This document shows positions 43,704-51,293 of a stretch of DNA of 64,000 nucleotides, piece after piece (within the stretch, counting starts at the first letter, position 1; each line of letters opens with the position of its first letter). The DNA lies in contig JAJFFG010000133.1 in assembly GCA_021776825.1 (NCBI GenBank), forward strand, positions 34,575 to 98,574. The letters are read 5' to 3'. A program made the translations under genes and the position numbers. Below the pieces are notes generated by a model. The model was not told the DNA's origin. It made no database searches and was given only the letters and a program-made list of their open reading frames with translations. This stretch comes from Planctomycetota bacterium. Its GTDB lineage: Bacteria; Planctomycetota; JAJSAM01; JAJVHW01.

Positions 43704-45614
43704 TCAACGTCGCTCGGGATGCGCCGCGCCGTGCTCGGCCCACTTGTAGCGACCGCCGAGGACCTCCTGCGCGAGCGCGTACCCAGGCGCGTCCACGTTG
43801 TGCGTAACGCCGCGGAACTTCAGTTCGATGCGCTGCAGCGCGTCGCGGCAGAAGTAGTCGGCGAGCGCCACGACGCCATCACCGTCACCCTGATCGAGCA
43901 GCGACTGGGCGCGCGAAATGGTCGCGGACGCGGCGAAGACCTCGGCACCGATCTCGACGAAGCGTCCGAGCAGGACCTGCTGTCCCTCGAGCGCGGCGCC
44001 GTGACGGGCCATGGCGTGGAAGAGCCGACGCGCGAGGCGTTGTGACACGGCGGCGCACGCATCGGCGTGGCGGTTGAGCGTCGGGTGCCGGCCGCGCGCT
44101 CCCGTCGACGGGAATGGCCACCAGCGCGCCGGATACCAGCGGGCGTAGAACAGCCCCGCCCGCACGGCACCCCGGGCGCGACGCCCCATCGGGCGCCGGG
44201 AGTCGAGCATCTCTCCCGCGACCGCGAGATGCGGGTCGAGCGCCTCGCGAGCGAGGAGCAGGCGCATGATCTCGCTCGAGCCCTCGAAGATCGTGTGCAC
44301 GCGGGCATCACGTAGGAAGCGTTCGATCGGCGTGGCCTGGACACCGCGCTGACGGAGCGACTCCTCGGTCTCGTAGCCACGGCCGCCGCGTACCTGCATC
44401 GCATCGTTGATGACGCGCCAGCCGGCCTCGCAGCCCCACATCTTGCACATCGCCGCCTCGACGCGGATGTCGGCGTCGCCCTTGTCAACGAGCGCCGACG
44501 CAAGCAACACGGTCGACTCCATCGCGAACGTCGTCGCGGCCATGCGCGCGATCATGTCAGCGACGGCGGCGTGGCGTCCGATCGGCGCGCCCCACTGCTC
44601 GCGCGTGGACGCCCACTCGCGGGCAATGCGGAGGCAGCGCTTGGCGACACCAGTGGCAGCCGCTGGCAGGGTGAGGCGACCGGTGTTCAGCGTCGAGAGT
44701 GCGACCTTCAATCCGCGGCCCTCGGCCCAGATCAGGTTCTCGGCGGGGACCTTGACGTCGGTGAAGCGCAAGACGCCGTTGAACAGCGCGCGGTGCCCCA
44801 TGAACTGGCACCGGTGGAGGATCTCGATCCCCGGCGAGTCGGCCTCGACGACGAAGGCGCTGATCTGCGGTCGCTCGCGGCCGTTGACGACCTTCGGCGC
44901 CGTCTGCGCCATCACGACGAGCAGCGCGGCATTCGTGCCGTTGGTGCACCAGAGCTTCTCGCCGCTCAGCACGTAGTGCGTGCCGTCCTCCGAGAGGTCC
45001 GCTCGCGTGGTCATGCGCGCTGGATCGGAGCCCGCCTCCTCCTCCGTCAGCCCGAACGCCGAGAGCTCGCCGCGCGCCAGGCGGGGGAGGAAGCGCTCCT
45101 TCTGCTCCGGCGTGCCGAAGAGCTTCAGCGGGGTCGGCACACCGATCGACTGGTGTGCGGAGATCAAGGCGACGGTGCTCGCGCAGTGACTTCCGACGAG
45201 CATGGCGGAGCGGGAGTAGTTGGTCTGGGAGAGGCCGAGTCCCCCGTACTGCTCCGGGATCTTGATCCCGAAGGCGCCGACGCGCGTCAGCCCCGCAATC
45301 ACCTCGTCCGGGATGTGTCCCTCCCGATCGATCTGGTCGGCGTCGACGTGATCGAGAAGGAAGCGCTCGACGTCGGCGAGGAACTCCGCGCCGGCCAGTG
45401 CGTCCGCCGGCATCTGCTCTGGGAACGGCTGGATCAGCGACAGGTCGTAGCGCCCCATGAAGATGTCGCCGGCGAAGCTGCGATGGCCCTCGCCCTCGTC
45501 ACGCGACTCCTCGGCAAGTTCGAGAGCCTGACGCTTGCCCTCGCTCATCTTGGTCGTGTCGATGACCGGCTCGCCCTCCGGTGCTCGTCGTCGCTCGGCC
45601 TTCGTGGTCGCCAT
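43704..45614 (-). CDS. Acyl-CoA dehydrogenase family protein with C-terminal extension
   Basis: The 636-residue protein has an acyl-CoA dehydrogenase core: IKIPEQYGGLGLSQTNYSRS (N-terminal helices), AFGLTEEEAGSDPARMTTRA and EKLWCTNGTNAALLVVMA (FAD- and substrate-binding middle sheet), and IARMAATTFAMESTVLLASA with IFEGSSEIMRLLLAREALDPH (C-terminal helices). An extra ~65 residues precede the core and ~170 follow it, as in very-long-chain-type enzymes such as ACADVL. It would oxidise long-chain acyl-CoA and pass electrons to ETF. The catalytic base was not located with certainty. It follows the PCD-DUF2007 gene by 4 bases and is probably cotranscribed with it. Confidence 0.88.
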   Translation of the reverse strand: MATTKAERRRAPEGEPVIDTTKMSEGKRQALELAEESRDEGEGHRSFAGDIFMGRYDLSLIQPFPEQMPADALAGAEFLADVERFLLDHVDADQIDREGHIPDEVIAGLTRVGAFGIKIPEQYGGLGLSQTNYSRSAMLVGSHCASTVALISAHQSIGVPTPLKLFGTPEQKERFLPRLARGELSAFGLTEEEAGSDPARMTTRADLSEDGTHYVLSGEKLWCTNGTNAALLVVMAQTAPKVVNGRERPQISAFVVEADSPGIEILHRCQFMGHRALFNGVLRFTDVKVPAENLIWAEGRGLKVALSTLNTGRLTLPAAATGVAKRCLRIAREWASTREQWGAPIGRHAAVADMIARMAATTFAMESTVLLASALVDKGDADIRVEAAMCKMWGCEAGWRVINDAMQVRGGRGYETEESLRQRGVQATPIERFLRDARVHTIFEGSSEIMRLLLAREALDPHLAVAGEMLDSRRPMGRRARGAVRAGLFYARWYPARWWPFPSTGARGRHPTLNRHADACAAVSQRLARRLFHAMARHGAALEGQQVLLGRFVEIGAEVFAASATISRAQSLLDQGDGDGVVALADYFCRDALQRIELKFRGVTHNVDAPGYALAQEVLGGRYKWAEHGAAHPERR

Positions 45615-45618
45615 CAGT

Positions 45619-46200
45619 TCACTCGTCCTCGCCGGACGTCTCCTTCAGGTGTCGCTGGTGCTCGGTCAGGATCTGCTCCGCGCGCTCCGCATCGGGAACA
45701 GCAACCCAGATGGTCGGCCCGGCCTCCTGCGGAAGGATGCTCCCCTCCCCGGCAAACAGGCTCTCCCCTTGGACGACCGCTCGGATGCCCATGCTGTCGA
45801 GGTGGCCCGCCATCAGGTGCGCCATGGTCGGATCGGGAGCTCGCCAGACCTGGCGCATCGGCTCAGGCTCGGGGTGGTGTTCCCGATCGGCCTTGGCGGC
45901 GAGGATGAAGTCACTCTCCGTCAGGCCGTCGATCTTGTGCGTCCAGACGTCCATCCTCACGCGGCCCCAGCCGAGCGCGAGGTCCGGGTGGTGGTTCTCG
46001 TGCTCCGCGATCTCGCCGACCGCGACGACGAACGCGAGAGCCGTCGCGAAGTCGGGGAACCGGAATTCCCGCGACAGATGGTGGCCGTCGACGATCGTCC
46101 AGCCATCGAGCTGTTCGAGGAGCGGAGCGCACGCAGCCGCGTCGAGCGGCGCCACGCCACCCGCACACGGGACGCACTTCTGGTCAGCGAGTCCGAACAT
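45619..46200 (-). CDS. Pterin-4a-carbinolamine dehydratase (PCD/DCoH) fused to DUF2007
   Basis: The 193-residue protein starts with a PCD domain: LEQLDGWTIVDGHHLSREFRFPDFATALAFVVAVGEIAEHENHHPDLALGWGRVRMDVWTHKIDGLTESDF, which includes the HENHHPD active-site motif and the TH.. DGLTESDF ending. This enzyme dehydrates 4a-hydroxytetrahydropterin formed by aromatic amino-acid hydroxylases. The C-terminal ~75 residues match DUF2007 (MRQVWRAPDPTMAHLMAGHLDSMGIRAVVQGESL and TIWVAVPDAERAEQIL), a small regulatory-type domain. The fusion is unusual. The ATG at 46200 gives the standard PCD start with CVPC; an upstream in-frame start would add a poorly conserved tail. Confidence 0.88.
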   Translation of the reverse strand: MFGLADQKCVPCAGGVAPLDAAACAPLLEQLDGWTIVDGHHLSREFRFPDFATALAFVVAVGEIAEHENHHPDLALGWGRVRMDVWTHKIDGLTESDFILAAKADREHHPEPEPMRQVWRAPDPTMAHLMAGHLDSMGIRAVVQGESLFAGEGSILPQEAGPTIWVAVPDAERAEQILTEHQRHLKETSGEDE

Positions 46201-46838
46201 CGATCCCTCCAGGGACGGGAACCAGGCCGCGAGTGGCCCTCGGAACACCACAGCGTACCCCGCCCGACGCACGCTCAGGAGGGAACGGACGACGACGCGA
46301 GTCACATCCCTCGGCGCGTGTGACCCATGTCGCGCGAGGCCGCCTGGAACGGGACGGTCGCACTCGCCCCGTTCTCCGACGAGAGCGTCGCGGGATCGCG
46401 GCGAGCTCGGTGCCGGCGATGCGGCTCACACCGTTGCGAGCGACGGCTCGATCACCCCACCGTGTCCTGATGGATCCGGGTGCGAGAGATCTCGTGCCGC
46501 AGACGCGCACGCACCCTCAATCCAGTGGTGAAGCGGCTGCGGTGCGGGAGACCGTGTGCCCGGGGCCGTCAGACGCGGCGCACTCGTGGGAGACGGGGGT
46601 CAGCCTCGGGCGCGTCCATGCGCCCGACGTGGTTTCGTTCGCGATGTAACCTCCGCCGCTCCCGTGCGTCCCCTTAAGGGCGGGCGGGGGCCCGGGGGGG
46701 CGAGAACGGGGTCGGACGCGGCAGAGTGCCAGCGCGGACGCGTCGGGGAGTGGCCGTGTGGCAGATCACCGTGCCCGGGCGACGCCGCGGCGAGCAGAAA
46801 CCGCCCGAACGGGGGACGCGCCGGGCTACCGTGCGTGC
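46201..46838. other. 638-base gap between divergent genes, no gene seen
   Basis: No open frame here has convincing coding character. A 7-bp inverted repeat (GAACGGG at 46347-46353, CCCGTTC at 46368-46374) lies ~150 bases upstream of the PCD gene and could be an operator. An ECF-like box is at 46646-46671. The rest is plain GC-rich sequence. The aldo/keto reductase may extend upstream to the ATG at 46758, which would shorten the gap. Confidence 0.5.
46646..46671 (+). promoter_or_regulatory. Candidate ECF-type promoter (GTAACCT...CGTCC)
   Basis: GTAACCT (46646-46652) is followed after 14 bases by CGTCC (46667-46671), and directly by the palindrome CCCTTAAGGG. The same box plus palindrome occurs at 56209 and, reversed, at 3228. 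The nearest gene on this strand starts at 46758 or 46839. Confidence 0.45.
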
Positions 46839-47822
46839 GTGGACAGGCCCTCACGCTTCACGTTCGGCACAGCGCGCACCGACGACCCCGGTGAGCGCAC
46901 GCACGTGGATCTCGTGCGCCGCGCGGTCGAGCGCGGGGCCTGGCTCCACGGCGCCGCGACCTACGGCCGGAGCCTGGAGGTGATCGCTCGCGTCGCCGCC
47001 GACGGACACCGCCCGCGGCTCATCGCCAAGTCGCGCACGCGCACTCCGGCGGACCTCCGCGCCGAGCTCGACCAGACACGGAGACGCTCCGGACTCGCGC
47101 GGCTCGATCTGGTGCAGATCTGCGCCTGCCCGGACAGTGCGCTGCTCGCGCCCGGCAATCCGTTCCGCGAGGCCCTCGAGGAGCAGGTCCGCGACGGGCT
47201 CGTGGGCGGCTACCTGATCGAACTGTTCTGGCAGTTCTGTGAACCCCTGGACGCCGTCCTGACCGACGACCTGTTCGTCGGCGCGGTCACGTATCTCTCG
47301 GCCTTCAACCGCGAGCTCACGAACGACGCGGCGGAGCGACTCTCAGCAGCGGAGAAGTGGCTTGTCGCTCTGCGGCCGTTCTGCGGTGGTCGACTGCTCG
47401 ACGCGCCAACCGTCGTCGCGGAGCGCGGCAAGCGCGAGGAGCGAGACGGGCGGCACGACGCCAAGTTCGCGTCGCTCGGAGAACTGGCGAGCGACCTCGG
47501 CATCGCGTCGCTCCGCGAGTTGTCACTGCGCTTCCTTCTCGCATCTCCCGAGGTCGCGACCGTCGTCGGGAGCACGCGTCGACGCAGCCACCTCGAGTCC
47601 GCACTCGACGACGTGGAGCGCCTCGATCCGCTCCCGAGCGACGGCGTGGACCGCATCCGGGCGCTGCACGCCGAGTGGTGGTCGGAGGCCGGAGCCGGCT
47701 ACACGCCGAACACGTCGACCGAGTTGCCTGTCGAGCCGACCGCGCCCGCTGGTTCGGCTGGGCCGTCGCGGGCTGGGAAGACCGGGTTGGGCGCGCGGCT
47801 GCGTCGGCTCTTTGGCGGCTGA
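46839..47822 (+). CDS. Aldo/keto reductase-like protein
   Basis: The ~327-residue protein has the AKR TIM-barrel pattern in a degenerate form. It starts with FTFGTART, followed by HVDLVRRAVERGAWLHGAATYGRSLEVIARVAADG (the catalytic Asp and Tyr region, here with GAATYG), LIAKSRTRTP with the Lys strand, and LARLDLVQICACPDS (the DL.Q.H strand, His replaced). It ends with a C-terminal NADPH region (FLLASPEVATVVGSTRRRSHLESAL). The catalytic Asp and His are not conserved, so enzyme activity is doubtful. The start GTG at 46839 aligns with other AKRs; an ATG at 46758 would add 27 basic residues. The C-terminal 50 residues are low complexity and positively charged. Confidence 0.6.
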   Translation: MDRPSRFTFGTARTDDPGERTHVDLVRRAVERGAWLHGAATYGRSLEVIARVAADGHRPRLIAKSRTRTPADLRAELDQTRRRSGLARLDLVQICACPDSALLAPGNPFREALEEQVRDGLVGGYLIELFWQFCEPLDAVLTDDLFVGAVTYLSAFNRELTNDAAERLSAAEKWLVALRPFCGGRLLDAPTVVAERGKREERDGRHDAKFASLGELASDLGIASLRELSLRFLLASPEVATVVGSTRRRSHLESALDDVERLDPLPSDGVDRIRALHAEWWSEAGAGYTPNTSTELPVEPTAPAGSAGPSRAGKTGLGARLRRLFGG

Positions 47823-47858
47823 GGCCCCAGACGCTCGCGCCCTAGCCCCCGTCCGACG

Positions 47859-48716
47859 CTAGGACCGGCCGAAGCCGAGCAGACCCTTGCGCCGCGGCTT
47901 CCGCGACGTGTCGGGTCGATGCTGCAGTCGAAGCAGCATCGGCACCTCCAGCACCTTCGGGTGATGGAAGCCGTGCGACCAGAGGCCGTCTTCGCCCCAG
48001 GCGTCGCCGTGGTCGGCATAGATCAACGTGTTCGCGCCCGCGAAGCGCTCGAGCAGCGGCGCAAGGCGGCCGTCGACGAACTCGAGGCACGCGGTCTGGC
48101 GTCGCCGGCACTCGTCCGCATCGTTCGTCGTTCCGAACGTCTGACACGGATTGTCCTCGCGGGCACTGCTCCACGCGGCGCCCTCGTGCCAGTACGGCAC
48201 ATGCGTCTCGCCGACGTTCAGGAACACGAACAGCGGGTCGTCCCCACCACGCGAGATCTCCGCGTCGAGGAACTCGAGCTGCCGCCCGAGCGAGAAGTAG
48301 TCACCCGGGTAGAAGAAGCGCTCGAAGTCCTCGACGAGGTTGCGCGTCGTCTTGCGCTTCGGGTTGAACCAGGTCATCGATCCCGACCCGATCGCCAGGT
48401 ATCCGATGTTCTTCAGCCCGTCGATGATCGTGCGTCCCTCGATCTGCACGAACGGCTCGACATTGCCACCGGCCCCGCCACCCTTCATGCGGAAGATTTT
48501 CGCCCACTTCGGGTTGACGAACGGCTCGCGACGCGACGCATCCCCGGGTGTGAACCCCATGAACATCGCGCTGTGCGACGCGTAGGTGAAGGCGCCGGGA
48601 GCCATCGCGCGCTCGACCGGCGCCACCGCATCGAGGTTCGGCGTTCGCGCCGCCACGAGCGTGTCGTAGCGACACGAGTCGAGCGTGATGAAAAGGAACG
48701 ACGTCGGGTGGACCAC
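47859..48716 (-). CDS. Sulfatase-fold (alkaline phosphatase superfamily) protein
   Basis: The ~285-residue protein has the superfamily core: FLFITLDSCRYDTLVAARTPNLDAV with the first metal aspartate, GAFTYASHSAMFMGFTPG where the nucleophile would be Thr (not the Cys/Ser of sulfatases), and TLIYADHGDAWGEDGLWSHGFHHP with the second metal site (DHG and His). It therefore looks like a phosphodiesterase or phosphatase of the sulfatase family and not a formylglycine sulfatase. It has no clear signal peptide. The start is taken as GTG at 48716, because a GTG at 48761 would overlap the PhyH gene and add a charged stretch. The PhyH gene precedes it by 22 bases, so they share an operon. Confidence 0.68.
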   Translation of the reverse strand: MVHPTSFLFITLDSCRYDTLVAARTPNLDAVAPVERAMAPGAFTYASHSAMFMGFTPGDASRREPFVNPKWAKIFRMKGGGAGGNVEPFVQIEGRTIIDGLKNIGYLAIGSGSMTWFNPKRKTTRNLVEDFERFFYPGDYFSLGRQLEFLDAEISRGGDDPLFVFLNVGETHVPYWHEGAAWSSAREDNPCQTFGTTNDADECRRRQTACLEFVDGRLAPLLERFAGANTLIYADHGDAWGEDGLWSHGFHHPKVLEVPMLLRLQHRPDTSRKPRRKGLLGFGRS

Positions 48717-48738
48717 GCTCAGCGTTCCCCGCGCACGA

Positions 48739-49512
48739 TCACGTCTCGATGTCCTCGCCACCGAGCAAGCGCCGCATCGATCGCCCGAGCCGCGCCCCGA
48801 CCGAAGGCGCCTTCACCACAAACGCACCGGCGTTGATGCGGAAGATCACGCGCTCGCGTCCGGCGGCGACGATGCCTGCCTTGTGCGGCGAGTCGGTGAA
48901 GAACGTCACCAGCGTGCCGGCGCGGCCGGTCATCTTCTGCCCCTGCTCCTCGAGGTCGGGAACGAGGCGGTAGCGCCGACCGGCCGCGCGACCCTTGTCG
49001 CGCTGGCGATCGCGCCACTCCTTGTACTTCCGGTACGCCCCCGGAACGATCGTGAGCGGTCCGTCGTCCTCGCCGACGTCACTCAGATAGAACATGAAGC
49101 GATGCGCCTGAATGCCGTCGGTGTGCATGGCGAACTGCGGCGGAAGCGACTCGGCCTCGTCGAAGCGCCCCTGCGACCGCTGCGCGATGATGTACTCGGG
49201 GAACTGTTCACTCTCGTACTCGCGATACGCCATCACCTGCGCGACACGCGGATCGTCGACCGCCGCGCGCACGCCCGGGTACGCGCCCCAGTCGAAGCCG
49301 TGGAAGTCGATCTTCCGGCTGCGCGTGAAGACCTCGTCGAACTGCTGCTTCATCCCGGGCAGCGGCTCGCCGGCAAGGAGTCGAGCGACCTCGTCGCGCA
49401 GCGACTGCACCAGAGCGGGCGTCAGGAAGTCCTCGACCACGGCAACGCCATGCTCATCGAGCGCATGGTGGACCTGATCCACCGTGGCGTCGGGGCCGAA
49501 CCGGAATCCCAT
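48739..49512 (-). CDS. PhyH-family (phytanoyl-CoA dioxygenase-like) Fe(II)/2-oxoglutarate oxygenase
   Basis: The 257-residue protein matches the PhyH family: LDEHGVAVVEDFLTPALVQSLRDEVARLLAG at the N terminus, FAMHTDGIQAHRFMFYLSDVGEDDGPLTIVPGAYRKYKEW (HxD iron ligands), and FTDSPHKAGIVAAGRERVIFRI with the distal His and the Arg that binds 2-oxoglutarate. It would hydroxylate a small molecule or lipid. The family includes ectoine and halogenase-like enzymes as well, so the substrate is open. It is the first gene of a two-gene operon with the sulfatase-fold protein and is divergent from the CPBP protease gene. Confidence 0.87.
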   Translation of the reverse strand: MGFRFGPDATVDQVHHALDEHGVAVVEDFLTPALVQSLRDEVARLLAGEPLPGMKQQFDEVFTRSRKIDFHGFDWGAYPGVRAAVDDPRVAQVMAYREYESEQFPEYIIAQRSQGRFDEAESLPPQFAMHTDGIQAHRFMFYLSDVGEDDGPLTIVPGAYRKYKEWRDRQRDKGRAAGRRYRLVPDLEEQGQKMTGRAGTLVTFFTDSPHKAGIVAAGRERVIFRINAGAFVVKAPSVGARLGRSMRRLLGGEDIET

Positions 49513-49630
49513 CGTCCGCGAACCTACCGGCGCGAGGGCGACGCGGCGTCACGCTTTCGGCGCGCTCGATCGGCGACGAAGCGGACTCAACTCCGGTCGG
49601 CGCACCATCCCTTGGCGTAGAGTTGGTCTC

Positions 49631-50998
49631 GTGACCGATGGAGCCCCCGGACAAGCACGCCGCCACGGCGCCCTCATCGCGTGGATCCTCGTGATCGTCC
49701 TGGCTACGGCGCTCGCCGTCGTCGCCACACTGGAGAAGTCGAAGCCCACCGCCGGCAACGCGTTCCAGCTCCGGATGCTCGCGCGGCAGATGATCGGCAG
49801 CGGCGGCGGGAGTCTCCGGCAGCTCGACTCCGTCACCGAGGGAGACCTCGCTCACGGCCTGCGCGTTGCCTGTGTGGCCGCTGAGATGGACGGCCCGGAG
49901 GCGGCCCACGACCGCCTCCCCGAAATCGCGACGGACCCCGCTCCGGAACCCGACGACCTCCGCGCTCACGCGCTGCTCGATCAGCTCTGGGTGGACACAG
50001 ACGACATCGCCGAGACGGCCGTGCGGGCCGACGCGCTGTCGTCGCCCGACCGCGAGTTCGTCGTCGAGCACCTCGGCTGGTTCGGAGAGCTCGCCGTGCT
50101 CCCCGAGGGCACGTCTCGGGCCGGCGAGCGCCGCGACCTCCTCTCCAGTGCGCGTAGCGCGACCCTGCGCGCCGTGACCATCGTGGTCCTCGGTATCGGC
50201 GCCCTCCTCGCCGGCATGCTGCTGCTCGCGCTGTTCCCACTGGCGGTCGGCACCGAGCGCACCTCGCTCCACTTCGCACCCGCCGAGGGGAACGGCGGGC
50301 TGCTCGCGCAGACGTTCGCGGCCTGGCTGGTGCTCGTCGTGGTCTCGTCGACGCTCCTGTCGTGGATCTTCGATGGCTCGGGCGGCCTCGTCGTCGGCAT
50401 GGCCCCGCAGGTCATCGCCATCTCTGCGCTGGCCTGGCCGAAGTTGCGCGGAGAAGCTTGGTCGGACACGCGCCGGCGTCTCGGACTGCACTCAGGTCGC
50501 GGCCTGATCCGCGAGACTCTCTGCGGGTTCGCGTCCTACCTGATGATGCTGCCGATCCTCGGGATCGGCGTGGCGATCACGTTCGGGCTGACGCGCATCG
50601 CCGAGTCGATGGAGGCGTCGTCCGACGCGACTCACCCCATCGTGCTGATGCTGGTCGAAGCCAACGGACTCCAGATCGTTGGGATCTTCATCGCCGGCTC
50701 CGTCATCGCCCCGCTGTTCGAGGAGACGCTGTTCCGAGGTGCGCTCTACCGCCATCTCCGCGAGGCCACCGGGAGATGGACGCGCTGGCTCTCCGTTCCC
50801 GCGAGTGGCATGCTCACGGGCTTCGTGTTCGCCGCGATCCACCCGCAGGGCTGGCTCGCGATCCCGGCCCTGGCGGCCATGGGCTTCGGCCTTACGCTCG
50901 CCCGAGAGTGGCGCAACAGCCTGATCGCGCCGATCGTCGCGCACGGCATCTCGAACGGGGTCGTGTTCACGGCCCTGCTCGTGATGTTCCGCAGCTAA
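49631..50998 (+). CDS. CPBP-family (CAAX-like) intramembrane metalloprotease
   Basis: The ~455-residue protein has an N-terminal membrane helix, a ~130-residue exported, acidic region, and then about seven helices. The Abi/CPBP motifs are clear: EE in LFEETLFRGALYRHL (motif 1), FVFAAIHPQGWLA with the catalytic His (motif 2), and IVAHGISNGVVFTALLV (motif 3). In other bacteria CPBP proteases process peptides, immunity targets or membrane-bound anti-sigma factors. The GTG start at 49631 places the first helix at the N terminus. The stop is followed after two bases by the second copy of the dispersed palindrome-ended element. Confidence 0.85.
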   Translation: MTDGAPGQARRHGALIAWILVIVLATALAVVATLEKSKPTAGNAFQLRMLARQMIGSGGGSLRQLDSVTEGDLAHGLRVACVAAEMDGPEAAHDRLPEIATDPAPEPDDLRAHALLDQLWVDTDDIAETAVRADALSSPDREFVVEHLGWFGELAVLPEGTSRAGERRDLLSSARSATLRAVTIVVLGIGALLAGMLLLALFPLAVGTERTSLHFAPAEGNGGLLAQTFAAWLVLVVVSSTLLSWIFDGSGGLVVGMAPQVIAISALAWPKLRGEAWSDTRRRLGLHSGRGLIRETLCGFASYLMMLPILGIGVAITFGLTRIAESMEASSDATHPIVLMLVEANGLQIVGIFIAGSVIAPLFEETLFRGALYRHLREATGRWTRWLSVPASGMLTGFVFAAIHPQGWLAIPALAAMGFGLTLAREWRNSLIAPIVAHGISNGVVFTALLVMFRS

Positions 50999-51000
50999 CG

Positions 51001-51230
51001 CGACCTTCTCACCACGTCGCCACGCCTGACACGTCGCGAGGATCACGATCTCTGCGTTGACACAGCTCGTTGGGGGGATGGGCCACGACCGCGCTGCGTC
51101 GCCTTGATCTCGCGGCCCCCGCTCGGTCAGGACGCTCCGTCGTTGGTCCAACGTCCGTCTTCACGTCGACCACCCCTCGTACCTCCGGCCCCCCGGCCGC
51201 AGGCCGCGCCGACGTGGTGAGAAGGCCGGG
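51001..51230. repeat. Dispersed palindrome-ended element, copy 2
   Basis: The 230-bp segment is bounded by CGACCTTCTCACCACGTCG (51001-51019) and its inverted match CGACGTGGTGAGAAGG plus CCGGG (51210-51230). The interior is very similar to 1720-1958, for example the shared CACGATCTCTGCGTTGACAC and CCCCCGCTCGGTCAGGAC. It starts two bases after the stop of the CPBP gene and ends 64 bases before the 3' end of the convergent Gly-rich gene. No frame in it has coding support. Confidence 0.85.
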
Positions 51231-51293
51231 CAAACGAGCCGCCCGCGGGACAGGTCCCGCGGGCGTCGGTGGTCCGGCTGCGTGTGCCGACTG

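Noticed and set aside
46201..46838. Short plus-strand open frames of 60-140 codons in this gap.
   Set aside because: They overlap each other in different frames, lack ribosome sites and show no recognisable family.
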